Positions 45,448 to 54,184 of a stretch of DNA of 64,000 bases are shown here, piece after piece. A program made the position numbers and the translations under genes. Each line of letters begins with the position of its first letter. Within the stretch, counting starts at the first letter, position 1. The notes below the pieces were generated by a model. It saw only the letters and a list, made by a program, of their open reading frames with translations, was not told the origin of the DNA and searched no databases. Location: NCBI GenBank assembly GCA_951213105.1, contig OX578137.1, positions 74,747,104-74,811,103 of the forward strand, read 5' to 3'. Origin of the DNA: Amaurobius ferox. Taxonomy: Eukaryota > Arthropoda > Arachnida > Araneae > Amaurobiidae.

Positions 45448-46276
45448 TTATACAGAACAAAATTTTCATTATAGTCACTAGGTTTTTCTGTAGGAAATGA
45501 TTTGAGAACATTTTTAGGTGATATACCTTTATTCCTTTCTCTTATATATTTCATACAAAATAAACCACATTTCACAGATGTAAGTTTCTGTAAAAAACTA
45601 TCATTATGACCTATTTTTGGTTTTTTATTCGATGTAACAAGAAATGATTTAATATTTTTAGGAATATAGTCTTTCTTCATATTGTCATATTCACCAAACG
45701 GATCAAAATATTCCACATATTTATATTTAGGATCATTATAATAACAAACCCAATGAGTTCCAGGACCTGTTGATACATCTAAATATCTAAATTAATGATT
45801 CCATTTTCAAATTTTCCTATTGTTTTAGGTAATAAATCAGAGGTAAATACACCTCTAAATCCTTTTTCATTTTTCATATTTTCTTCAATCATTTTACTAA
45901 TTCCCAAGGTTGATATATCCCCTTTCCACGGTTTTTTTTCCCCAGATCCTTTCATCTTTTTTTGTACAGTTGAACTAGCTAATCCAGATAAAGCACCTGT
46001 TGCTAATGCTGGAACTGCAAATTTAGCAGCAGTTATTAAATAGGGTATAAGTGCTGCTAGAAATGGTAAAAATCCTCCATTTTTATCTAATTGCGTTTTA
46101 CTGATAGTAATTCTTTTTCCATCATTAATATGATTAATTTGAGTTTTAGTTAAATACATCTCATGATTAGGAGTTTTAGATTTATCTATTTGTAATGTTA
46201 GTTCTTCTTTATTTCTAAAAGCTGATTTAAGTTTATTTTTCTGACCTTCACTTAAATAAACTTTATTTTTTATCAT
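45444..46276 (-). pseudogene. pX-like core domain fused to adenain-type cysteine protease, frameshifted
   Basis: ATG at 46276 (CTATAATAAATG). The N-terminal half has YLTKTQINHINDGKRI and a glycine/alanine-rich hydrophobic segment (GGFLPFLAALIPYLITAAK, residues ~67-105), as in adenovirus pX/pVI-like and Polinton core proteins. After KGFRGVFTSD the frame breaks at ~45779. In the next frame lie GTHWVC (catalytic His), YFDPFG (acidic residue) and CGLFCM (catalytic Cys), the C5/Ulp1-like triad order. The end overlaps the minor capsid start (AAATGA). The protease would mature capsid proteins. The fusion itself is usual in adintovirus-like elements; one shift disables it here. Confidence 0.82.
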
Positions 46277-46313
46277 TTATTATAGGAGAAATTGTTTATA
46301 ATATCGTTGTACA

Positions 46314-47041
46314 TCATTGTAAGTCATTTCTCCATTTTTTAATAACATCTAACAATAAAACTACTTGATTATACAATTTCTTTGATTTACTTCCATTACA
46401 TATTTTTTCTGTTAAATTTGATAATACATCCTTTTTATCTATACCTTCACCAAACCAAGGTTTAGCCTCATTCATGAGATGCAAGACGTGGATATATTTT
46501 TTCATCATTTCCATTTTATAATCTGATTCCTTAATTTTTTCTAGATCACTTTCAGCCTTAGAATAGTTATAATTTTTAGTATTAGTTCCTTTCATTCTTT
46601 TATATGTATCTCGCTTTTCTTTAGCTATTGCTATTATTTCATCAAGATCTTTTTTAGATTTATTTATAAGATCAGAAGGTAATTCTAAATTTTCTTTTTT
46701 GATAAACGGTATATCCATAAATTTATCACTGTAAAATGTAATTTTACCTTCTGCTCTATCCATCAATTGTTTAACATCTGATGTGTAATCAAGAGGTGGA
46801 AATGAAATATTTTCTACAGCATTTTGAATACTTTTTACAACCTCTTTATTTGATTTTTCATATTTTTCAATTTCTTGAGTGACTGGTTTATGAAATTCCT
46901 CTAAGGTTTTTGAATACCTAATTTTTCTTTTAGTTGATTTTCACTATTCTTTCTTATTTTTTTTTCTAATTTTACTACTTTAATTGAATCTTTTATTTGC
47001 TTTATAAACTTGTGTTTTCGTTCTTTTTCTAATTTGTTCAT
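46314..47041 (-). pseudogene. Coiled-coil Polinton protein, frameshifted
   Basis: ATG at 47041 (ATTATATAAATG). N-terminal Lys/Glu-rich helix (MNKLEKERKHKFIKQIKDS...), a shift near 46920, then KYEKSNKEVVKSIQNAVENI, SFPPLDYTSDVKQLMDRAEG and a helical domain to 46314 (KSKKLYNQVVLLLDVIKKW). The SFPPL tract followed by a helical domain recurs in Polinton proteins of unknown role near the ATPase. Transcribed divergently from the ATPase over a 52-bp gap. Function not known. Confidence 0.6.
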
Positions 47042-47093
47042 TTATATAATATTAATTTTTACAGCGAGTAGATTATTTTTTACTGTTATATAA
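47042..47093. promoter_or_regulatory. Divergent promoter with two TATATAAATG starts
   Basis: Only 52 bp separate the ATGs of the coiled-coil gene (-) and the ATPase (+). Read from either gene the sequence just before the ATG is ATTATATAAATG or TGTTATATAAATG. The centre holds CAGCGAGTAGATT, the only GC-richer part. This is the switch point between the leftward and rightward gene blocks. Confidence 0.6.
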
Positions 47094-47801
47094 ATGATAA
47101 AAATTAAAGATTACACGGAACCAGATGAGTTACCTGATCCTAATCAACATCCTTTGTTACCTAAACATCCATTTAGATTGCTTATAACAGGGCCTTCAGG
47201 TTCAGGTAAAACAAATTTACTGTTAAATATGATTTATGATTTTTTAAATTTTGATGCACTATATATATGTTCAAAAGATTTATACGAACCTAAATATTCT
47301 AAATTACAAGAAATATATACATTGTTTGAAGATATAGAAAGAGAAGATATTTTGAAATGTAAGAATAAGAAAACATTATTAGAATTATATGATAAATACA
47401 AAAAAGAAGTATTCTTTTCTTCAGATGATTTTATTACTGTAGATGATTTAAATCCTACATTAAAGAATTTAGTTATTTTCGATGATTGTGTGACTGAGAA
47501 AGATCAAAAAACCATTCAAGAATTATTTATCAGAGGTAGAAAGAAAAACGCATCTATTATTTATTTATCACAGTCATATTATACAACACCTATCAGTATA
47601 AGAAAGAACTGTAATTACTTTATATTTTTCAATCTACAACCAAAAGAAATTCAACAGATTATAAGAGAGATAGATGGTAAATTAGGTACTGAAGAATTCA
47701 AACAAATATATAATAAAAGTGTTCAAAAACAATACAATTTTTTAATGTTAGATTTAGTGAATCCAAAAATAAGATACAGAAAAAAATTTGATCCTATATA
47801 A
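47094..47801 (+). CDS. A32-like FtsK/HerA genome-packaging ATPase
   Basis: Intact, 235 codons. Walker A GPSGSGKT at 33-40, Walker B LVIFDD at 126-131, IIYLSQSYY (155-163, the polar Gln strand) and RGRK (147-150, arginine finger candidate). N-terminal PDPNQHPLLPKHPFR is typical of Polinton and virophage ATPases. It would pump element DNA into the capsid. Starts in TTATATAAATG and ends CCTATATAA, whose stop lies within the next start motif. Confidence 0.93.
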   Translation: MIKIKDYTEPDELPDPNQHPLLPKHPFRLLITGPSGSGKTNLLLNMIYDFLNFDALYICSKDLYEPKYSKLQEIYTLFEDIEREDILKCKNKKTLLELYDKYKKEVFFSSDDFITVDDLNPTLKNLVIFDDCVTEKDQKTIQELFIRGRKKNASIIYLSQSYYTTPISIRKNCNYFIFFNLQPKEIQQIIREIDGKLGTEEFKQIYNKSVQKQYNFLMLDLVNPKIRYRKKFDPI

Positions 47802-47806
47802 ATGAA

Positions 47807-48199
47807 ATGGAAGAATATTTAGAAAAAAGATTGTATATTTACAAAAAGAGTAGAAATTTATATCAAAAGATAAGTATTTCATTATCAGTAAGTAAGGTCA
47901 TTCTAAGTGGAATGGGTTTATCAGCTATTGCCTTTCTTCCGCTTGCTTTTTTAAGTTTATCAGTTGGTATAGTAGAAGCTATTGATCTTGCATTAAAAAT
48001 AGCAGAAAGGAAAGAAGAATATAGACATTGTTATAATTTTTATAAAGAACTCATTAATTCGTTTAAAGCTAAGGATATGACAGAAGAAGAAATTTATATG
48101 CGAGAAAAGCACTTCATAAAAAGTTTAAAATTTAATCCAGTTGAAAAATATGTAAAACAAATGCAATTGAATGGATATAAATTTATTCATCCTAAATAA
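47807..48199 (+). CDS. Polinton membrane-associated protein, 130 aa
   Basis: Intact. Basic N-terminus (EKRLYIYKKSRNLYQK), one long hydrophobic segment about residues 30-62 (VILSGMGLSAIAFLPLAF onward) that can span a membrane or form a hairpin, then a charged helical C-terminus. The motif-associated ATG (47802) is out of frame and closes after six codons; the gene must use the ATG five bases on (47807), perhaps a small indel. Similar hydrophobic proteins sit next to the ATPase in other Polintons; role unknown. Confidence 0.75.
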   Translation: MEEYLEKRLYIYKKSRNLYQKISISLSVSKVILSGMGLSAIAFLPLAFLSLSVGIVEAIDLALKIAERKEEYRHCYNFYKELINSFKAKDMTEEEIYMREKHFIKSLKFNPVEKYVKQMQLNGYKFIHPK

Positions 48200-48676
48200 A
48201 TGAAAGGTGGTGATATTGTTGGATGGTTACAAGATAAAATAAATCCTCCAGAAATGCATTTACCAGGATATCAATATTGTGGTCCATTTGCAAAATTAGA
48301 AAAAAGATTAAAAAGAGGTGATCCTGGAATAAATAAAGTTGATAAAGCATGTAAAAAACATGATATTTCTTATAGTAAAACAAAAGATAGAAAACAGAGA
48401 CATGTTGCTGATCAAGAATTAATATATGATTTAAATGCAATACAAGATCCAACATTTCGAGAAAGATTAGATAGAGGAATTATTAAACCTATTATTAAAG
48501 CTAAAAAAACTTTTGGGTTAGGAATATCTCCTAATATGTATTGTGTCAAGTGTAAAAAGAAAACCGAAACTAAAAATTATTATGAAACTACTTCTAAAAA
48601 TAATAAACCAGTTGGTAAAGGTATTTGTACAATTTGTGGAAGTAAAAAGAATACTTTTTTAGGATTAAAGAGTTAA
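48200..48676 (+). CDS. Phospholipase A2-like domain with C-terminal zinc ribbon
   Basis: Intact, 158 codons, ATG in CCTAAATAAATG directly after the preceding stop. The calcium-loop-like YQYCGPF (24-30) and VDKACKKHDISY (47-58) match the PLA2 signature of parvovirus VP1 and insect Polintons, with H54-D55 as the catalytic pair. A C-terminal CxxC...CxxC zinc ribbon (C115, C118, C143, C146; ICTICGSKKNTFLG) resembles the DUF5679-type ribbon of adintovirus and adenovirus-related proteins. I infer a virion enzyme that breaches endosomal membranes, with the ribbon as packaging/core link. Confidence 0.85.
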   Translation: MKGGDIVGWLQDKINPPEMHLPGYQYCGPFAKLEKRLKRGDPGINKVDKACKKHDISYSKTKDRKQRHVADQELIYDLNAIQDPTFRERLDRGIIKPIIKAKKTFGLGISPNMYCVKCKKKTETKNYYETTSKNNKPVGKGICTICGSKKNTFLGLKS

Positions 48677-49710
48677 AAGAGACATATTATAATCCAGAAA
48701 CAGGTTATTGTGGTATTCAAGAATTGAAAAGAAAAACAGGATCACCTAATGTTGAAGAATTTTTACATGAACAAGATGTATATACTAGATATAAACCTGT
48801 CATTCGTAAATTTAAAAGGAGAGTTTATGTTCCAAACAGTAATAATCAATTTGACGCTGATTTGTTATTTATAAAAAATTATAGCAAATATAACGATGGA
48901 ACTAATTATTTGTTAACAGTTATAGATGCTTTTAATAAATAAGCTTGGGCTTTCCCAATAAAAAGAAAAACATCTGAAGAAGTAGTACAAGGTTTCAAAC
49001 AAGTTTTTAAAGAAAGAAAGCCAAAATTCATTTTGACAGATGAAGGTACTGAATTTACAGGAAAAATTACACAAAAATTATTCAAAGATAATAATATACA
49101 TTGGTTTACGACTTATAATAAAGAAATAAAATCTGCAATAGCTGAGAGATTTAATAGAAGTATAAGAGAAAAAATTATAAAATATATGCACGCTAACAAT
49201 ACTAAAAGATATATTGATGTATTACCCAAATTACTTAAAAATTATGACAATTCATATAATAGATCTATAAAAATGACACCTGTTGAGGCTAGTCGAGACG
49301 ATAATGAATCTAGTTTATAAAAATTTATATACTAAAAAGATCATGCAAAAACCTAAATTTAAGATAGGGGATAGTGTTAGAATATCAACAATTAAAAAAA
49401 CATTCAGGAAAGTAGATGATTCTACATTTACTGTGAAGAGATTTTTATAGTATCTGAAATATTGAAAACAGATCCTATTACTTATCGATTAAAAGATTTA
49501 AACAGTAAAGAAATTGAAGGAACTTTTTATGAAAATGAAATGGTAAAATATAATAAAAAAGATGATGTATATAAAATTGAAAAAATCATAAAAAAGAAAG
49601 GAAATAAATATTTTGTAAAATGGTTAGGATATCCAGATGAATTTAATAGTTGGACATCTGATTTATATGATACAATGGAAGAAGAGGTTATCCCAAAACG
49701 TTTAAATTAA
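48668..49710 (+). pseudogene. Retroviral-like integrase with chromodomain, interrupted
   Basis: Pieces in one direction: LKRKTGSPNVEEFL (HHCC-side region), QFDADLLFI with the first catalytic Asp (~48857), LTDEGTEF with the second (~49040), and IAERFNRSIRE with the Glu (~49150). Then come FKIGDSVRIS (~49360) and a C-terminal chromodomain (YKIEKIIKKKGNKYFVKW, then YPDEFNSW). Damage: no ATG and no TAAATG at the start, a TAA at 48940-48942, a stop at ~49318 and shifts around 49320-49460. The last ~27 bp lie inside the right TIR. The family inserts the element into chromatin; a chromodomain is usual in Polinton integrases. Confidence 0.9.
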
Positions 49711-50538
49711 ATGATTTATGTCCTGGGGAATATGATCTGATATCATTGAGAAAAATTAATACTAAATATGGAGATTCAGTAATCGTAAAGTTAGATGTGG
49801 AAGTTGAAGAAAAAGAGTATTACCTTGCGAATAAACATGGAAAACTTTCTGATGAATCAATATATAAAATCAATAAAGGAAGATATATATTTAAGTATTC
49901 GGGTATGATTGATGATAAATACGTATATGAATTAGAGAAAGCTTAATCATTTTTCAGTGGGGGGGGGCGTCACCCCCCACTATAATTATCATATGTTTTG
50001 TATATTCATAATGATTTCATATTTTTATAATTCTTTTTAATTTTATAAAAAATGTTTAGATTTAGTTAAAAATTTTGAGTTTTATCTATTAAATATATGG
50101 GGGGGGGGGTCTCAACCCCACCCTTTAAAAACAGAGGGTTTCCATTCAGGTCCTCTTTTTTCACGCATTTATTTTAAATAATTCACTGCATACTTTTAAT
50201 ATGTCTAGCTTTTTAACTAAAAAAAGTTCACTGTTTAAAGGTACATATATTAGAGGACTTCCATTCATTTGGAGGTCCTCTTTTTTTCACGCATTTATTT
50301 TATATGTCTAGCTTTTTAACTAAAAAAGTTCAGTAATTCACTGTTAAAATTTGGTCTTAATGTAAAAAAAGGTATATATACACCTTTTTATTTAGCTATA
50401 AAAATCATGTTTTTAATATTAAAATGGATCGAGACCTTTTTTTTTTTCATAAAAAAAAGATAAAATTAGCTATAAAATCATGTTTTTTAGTGTAAAAAGA
50501 GTCTGTGCACTCAGACATACATGCGTATGGATACTACT
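49684..50538. repeat. Polinton right terminal inverted repeat
   Basis: Inverted counterpart of 33503-34336; about 855 bp. Homology starts at GAGGTTATCCCAAAACGTTT, inside the last integrase codons, and runs to the ACTACT tip at 50538 and the CACATC duplication. Contains the second copy of the TIR gene, both hairpins and both ~110-bp repeats. Long G runs (near 49958 and 50100) differ in length from the left copy. Confidence 0.93.
49711..49946 (+). pseudogene. Right TIR copy of the TIR gene, start lost
   Basis: From 49746 the translation equals the left copy over 66 residues (LRKINTKYG...YELEKA). The upstream part is homologous too (LNDL.PGEYDLIS), but the internal Met codon reads ACG, and the true first ATG region of the left copy is outside the repeat. 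No ATG with TAAATG remains. The 3' hairpin at 49956-49981 is kept. Confidence 0.8.
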
Positions 50539-50544
50539 CACATC

Positions 50545-51165
50545 AGTACTAAATGATGCCCTTTCTTATTGGCCTATTGCAGTTGAAATGATAACATTAA
50601 TCACCGACGGTAGATTTCGACAAGATTAGTAGTGCTACGCTTCAGCCACTTGCCTTTACCCGTTCTCTTACTGTCCTGTTTTGCTGAAGGGATTTGACAA
50701 GTGGTATACACTCAGTGATCCATCATTTTTGCCTTTGGCATGTTTTACCACCACCAGTACCAGATCTCCATTATTGATCCTTTTTTTAACTATTTTTTTT
50801 CAATAAAATTGCTTCTACATGTTATATCCTGAAATATCAACATATCAATTGCCGTTGCATTTGTACAATGTTTTGTTGCTTTTGCAGCATTGACTCAAAA
50901 TTAATATATTTTTAAATAATATCTATATTTTCACTTACAAGTAATTATAATTTCAATATCATTAATTTTAAAAATGAGATATTTATATCTCTAGACATTG
51001 TTGAATAGGTATACTTATATTGGTAAGTACCCCTATGCAATGTTTACTGGAATAGTCTAATGGTTAAGCACGGAGATTGCATGGAGTGTGATTCTAAGAG
51101 CTGTTCTAAACAGTCTACGTGGAGTACGTGTACGTTACATCTGTAGGTGTTTTTGTTGAGACCCA
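50545..51165. other. Intronic DNA, no gene recognised
   Basis: Right flank of the Polinton. Slightly less AT-rich at 50550-50760, with no ORF or repeat that I can identify. Confidence 0.5.
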
Positions 51166-51385
51166 GACTGTCCGACCTACCAGAAAGGTGTAAGGTAACC
51201 GTTTGGATGGCCGGAAAGTGCCACCCAATTTAGACCGGAACCCAGTGGGGGAGGCATCCACAGGGACCGTACCCTCCTTCCCCTACCACCAACCTCTCGG
51301 AAAGACTTTCGGACCTACATGTTTAACATGATCGTACTGCGTGCAAATTCAGCGCGCAAACCACCGGGCTACCGTGCCCGAAATG
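51166..51385 (-). repeat. tRNA-derived SINE, - orientation
   Basis: In reverse: head GGTAGCCCGGTGG, body CAGTACGATCATGTTAAACATG, TTCCGAGAGGTTGGTGGTAGG and CTGGGTTCCGGTCTAAATTG, tail GTGGCACTTTCCGGCCATCC...GGTCTGGGTCTCAACAA. Same family as the array at 2850-5043 but with the long 3' tail ending in CAA repeats. Confidence 0.85.
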
Positions 51386-51386
51386 T

Positions 51387-51465
51387 GCCAACAGCATGTG
51401 GTGTTCCTAGGTGGTCACCCACCCAAGTACTAACCGCCGCCCGATGCCGCTTGACTTCGGTGATC
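51387..51465 (-). pseudogene. 5S rRNA 3'-part fragment
   Basis: The + strand reads GCCAACAGCATGTGGTGTTC, then GGTGGTCACCCACCCAAGTA and CTAACCGCCGCCCG, then CTTGACTTCGGTGATC. This is the reverse complement of the 3' ~75 nt of animal 5S rRNA, including part of the internal promoter side (GATCACCGAAGTCAAGC). The 5' ~40 nt are missing, so it is not a functional 5S gene. It lies between two SINE pieces pointing away from each other. Confidence 0.8.
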
Positions 51466-51576
51466 TAAACATCTCGGGTGTGAAAGTCCTTTTGAGGGAC
51501 TAGTGGCAAGGGGAAGGAGAGTATAATCCCTGTGGATTTCACCCCCTCACTGGGTTCTAGTCTAAATTGGGTGGCA
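51466..51576 (+). repeat. SINE body fragment, + orientation
   Basis: GTGAAAGTCCTTTTGAGGGACTAGTGGCAAGGGGAAGGAG and CTGGGTTCTAGTCTAAATTG are the middle and 3' body of the SINE, more diverged than the others, in the opposite orientation to the copy on the far side of the 5S fragment. Confidence 0.75.
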
Positions 51577-52286
51577 AGTAGGTGCAGAAATCCAATCTCA
51601 TCTTGTGTTGTACTCACTGGTAAGGCCACAACTTCATAGATTGGTGTGAGTCATAGACACACACCAACCAATATTAGTAATAGGTCTTTATTACTATCAC
51701 CCAGTATATTATGTACAAAACTGTAAAAAATAAACAAAATTGAAAAGTCATTTGAAAGTAAATAGAAACATTTTAAGAAAAACTCCCAGAAGATTTTAAA
51801 ATTTAAATTCATAAAAAGAAATTAAATCAAAATTTTTCTGATATATTAAGGTGTTTATTATTATTTCAGAGTATTTAATTATCTGTATTTCTCTCATTTT
51901 ATGTTTTGTTAATGTTTGTTGTTTCCTAACCATTTTATGGCAAGCTTATAGTTTGAGACAGGGTGAAATGCCAAAATGGTGGCAATTTCATAGCTGCCAA
52001 CTCACTCGTTTTTTCACCAGATCTCCTTATAAGTCACTCAATCTCCTGGTTTTCAATCAGCCACCCTTATTTTCCCCCCTTCCTCAGTAGAGATAATGCG
52101 AGTCATGTGACTTGTTTTGGTTCTTTTCCATGTGCCAATTTTCTACTACTGTGGTGCAGTAAGTGTGGGTCACTAGTCATGTTACTTGCTTTGGTTCTTC
52201 TCGTGTGTCAATTTTCTACTACTGCAAAGAAGAAATGGGAAGAACAGGCAAAGAATCACTTTATCCGTAACTACAACAGAAAGTAA

Positions 52287-53890
52287 TAACTGTTTGTTCA
52301 TTGTTTACACTTGTATGGCTGCACCACACTGGATAAGTGACACAAGCATGTCTTGTTATTGAGTGGAACCGTGACACTTGTCATTGTGCTCTATGATTAC
52401 TTTAGAGTTGTAATGTCTAATAAGAAGTATTGACTCATATTCTAAATAATTCGAGTTTGTATTGAAATTGTCTAAAGGTAGTGAATATGCTTTTTGATCA
52501 ATCTGTTCAACAGATTTCAAAATTTCACATAGTGGAAGAGGTGATATTATTGCCCATGCCAAAACCAATAGGCATATGGACAGAAAAAATTTGATTGAAG
52601 GAAATGCAAACATTACACAGTTTCTTTGCTATTGAAAATAATAATGATACCTGCTGAATGTTATAATCATCACTCTTTCAGTTTTATTTGTTGAAAAGTT
52701 GGGCTGATGTGTTAACTGTACAAGAACAGATATTTTTACAGAAAGAATGTATATTTTTTCTCGTAGTGTGAAAAACCCGCTCAGAGGCGTCAAACTAACC
52801 AGAACAGTGGGTGCCACTTGTTGTCTGGCAGTATATAACTACCTGCATTGCCCCCTCCCCCTCCCTCCCAACAGGAGAAGAAGGAGCAGCCCGTAATAGT
52901 CTATCACGGACTGGAGAGTGTAGAGAGGAGGAGGGGTTGTTCAGGGCGCTTTCATCATCTCCCCTTTTGATTTTGTTGAAAAGTCCTGCCAAACTGAGAC
53001 TCCCTCTGCTGCTTGGAGAGTGCGTGCTTTCCTGGTTTACACTTAGGTTATCACCTGTGGATGCCAGCGTGTATATCCAGATGTTAGGTATTACCTTCGT
53101 GGAGCTTCTACTTCCTTGTTCAGCATAGTTTAGGTTGCAGTCAGTAGTACTGAGTGTTTGAAGAGAGAGTATTTACATTTCTATTTACATTCCTATTTAC
53201 ACTTTCTCCCGTTATATTCTCCTGTGTATGTGCTCGGTATTGCATCAGAGGATGGCAGGTTGAGGTGGCTATAAGTTCCTTGACCGGCTTCAGTTGCACC
53301 GATTCAGGGCTCATGCTTGAGTGGCTGTTCAGGTTGTAGGCTTGGGCAGCGGAAAGCTCTTGGGTCTTGATTGCTGCTACTCATTTCGCTGGGACTGCTG
53401 TTCATCTCGTAATTAAGAGAACAGACCATTTCTGCGGAGTGGTGGGATTATTCGTCGTCCCCCATGTCGTGAGCGTGTGGCTTACTATTGTCCTTCAGCT
53501 CATCGTGAGACATCCTTCATGGTTTCGGGTCCTCATTCCTGACGCTCTCACTATCCTCCTTCGGGCTAATTACATCCACAGCTGTTGTGTTCCGGCCTGG
53601 TCCTGTTGCTGCATCACATGAGCGTGTGGTTTTTTGTCAGTGCTATCATGTTCCGTTCTCCCTTGGTGCACTGGAGAGTGGTTAAATTCCTTTCCAACCT
53701 GGCTGAGTGGTAAGCTGAAGTTAATGTCAAATGTGCACTCATTCTGTGATGCTTGTGCTGCTGTAGGTCCGGCAACTTCATATCTATCCTGGTCGGCGAT
53801 GTAGTTTAGGTTAATAAGCGGCTCTGTGGCAACTTCCAAATGCCTGCCTTCATCAGTGACATCTTTGGCTCTCGCCTGTTTCAACATTTC
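52287..53890. other. Stretch with no gene recognised
   Basis: From ~52840 base composition rises (GC-richer than the rest) with several overlapping ORFs on both strands, none with recognisable domains. It may be the 5' part of the LINE whose C-terminus lies at 54185-55101, but I see no motif to prove it. Confidence 0.4.
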
Positions 53891-53904
53891 CACAATGCGT
53901 CGTT

Positions 53905-54168
53905 GGGGTGCTGTAGCCTGGTGGTTTGCATGCTGGATTTGCATGCTGCCACAACTGCCGCCGTGTTCATGCGGAGTACGATTACATTAAACATGTGGGT
54001 CCATAAGTCCTTCCGAAAGGTTGGTGGTAGGGGAAGGAGGGTACTGTCCCTGTGGATGCCTTCCCCACTAGGTTCCGGTCTAAATTGAGTGGCACTTCCC
54101 GGCCGTCCAAACAGTTACCTTACACCTTTCTGGTAGGTCGGATGGTCTGGGTCTCAACAACAACAACA
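53905..54168 (+). repeat. tRNA-derived SINE with CAA tail
   Basis: Head remnant (GTAGCCTGGTGGTTTGCATGC), body (GCGGAGTACGATTACATTAAACATG, TTCCGAAAGGTTGGTGGTAGG, AGGTTCCGGTCTAAATTG) and tail (CCGTCCAAACAGTTACC, GGTCGGATGGTCTGGGTC) ending TCAACAACAACAACA. This copy shows the full 3' end of the family. Confidence 0.88.
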
Positions 54169-54184
54169 TTGCATCGTTGGACCT

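Larger units (their letters stand above)
33503..50538. mobile_element. Polinton/Maverick (adintovirus-like) element
   Basis: 17,036 bp bounded by inverted AGTAGTATCCATACGCATG ends and a perfect 6-bp target duplication CACATC (33497-33502 and 50539-50544). The AG start and 6-bp duplication are Polinton hallmarks. It carries protein-primed PolB, chromodomain retroviral-like integrase, A32-type packaging ATPase, adenain-like protease, double-jelly-roll major and single-jelly-roll minor capsid proteins, fibre-like, pX-like and PLA2 proteins. Without the 1.79-kb Tigger-like insertion in polB the element would be about 15.2 kb. Several core genes are interrupted, so this copy cannot move or form particles by itself. 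It sits in an Atrophin intron. Confidence 0.97.

Noticed and set aside
49746..49946. Independent 66-codon gene
   Set aside because: The frame begins at a TTG; it is the truncated TIR copy of 34076-34360.
51387..51465. Functional 5S rRNA gene
   Set aside because: Lacks the 5' third of 5S and is embedded between SINE fragments.
53570..53944. 124-codon - strand ORF
   Set aside because: Runs into a SINE head, no domain, overlapping ORFs on both strands.
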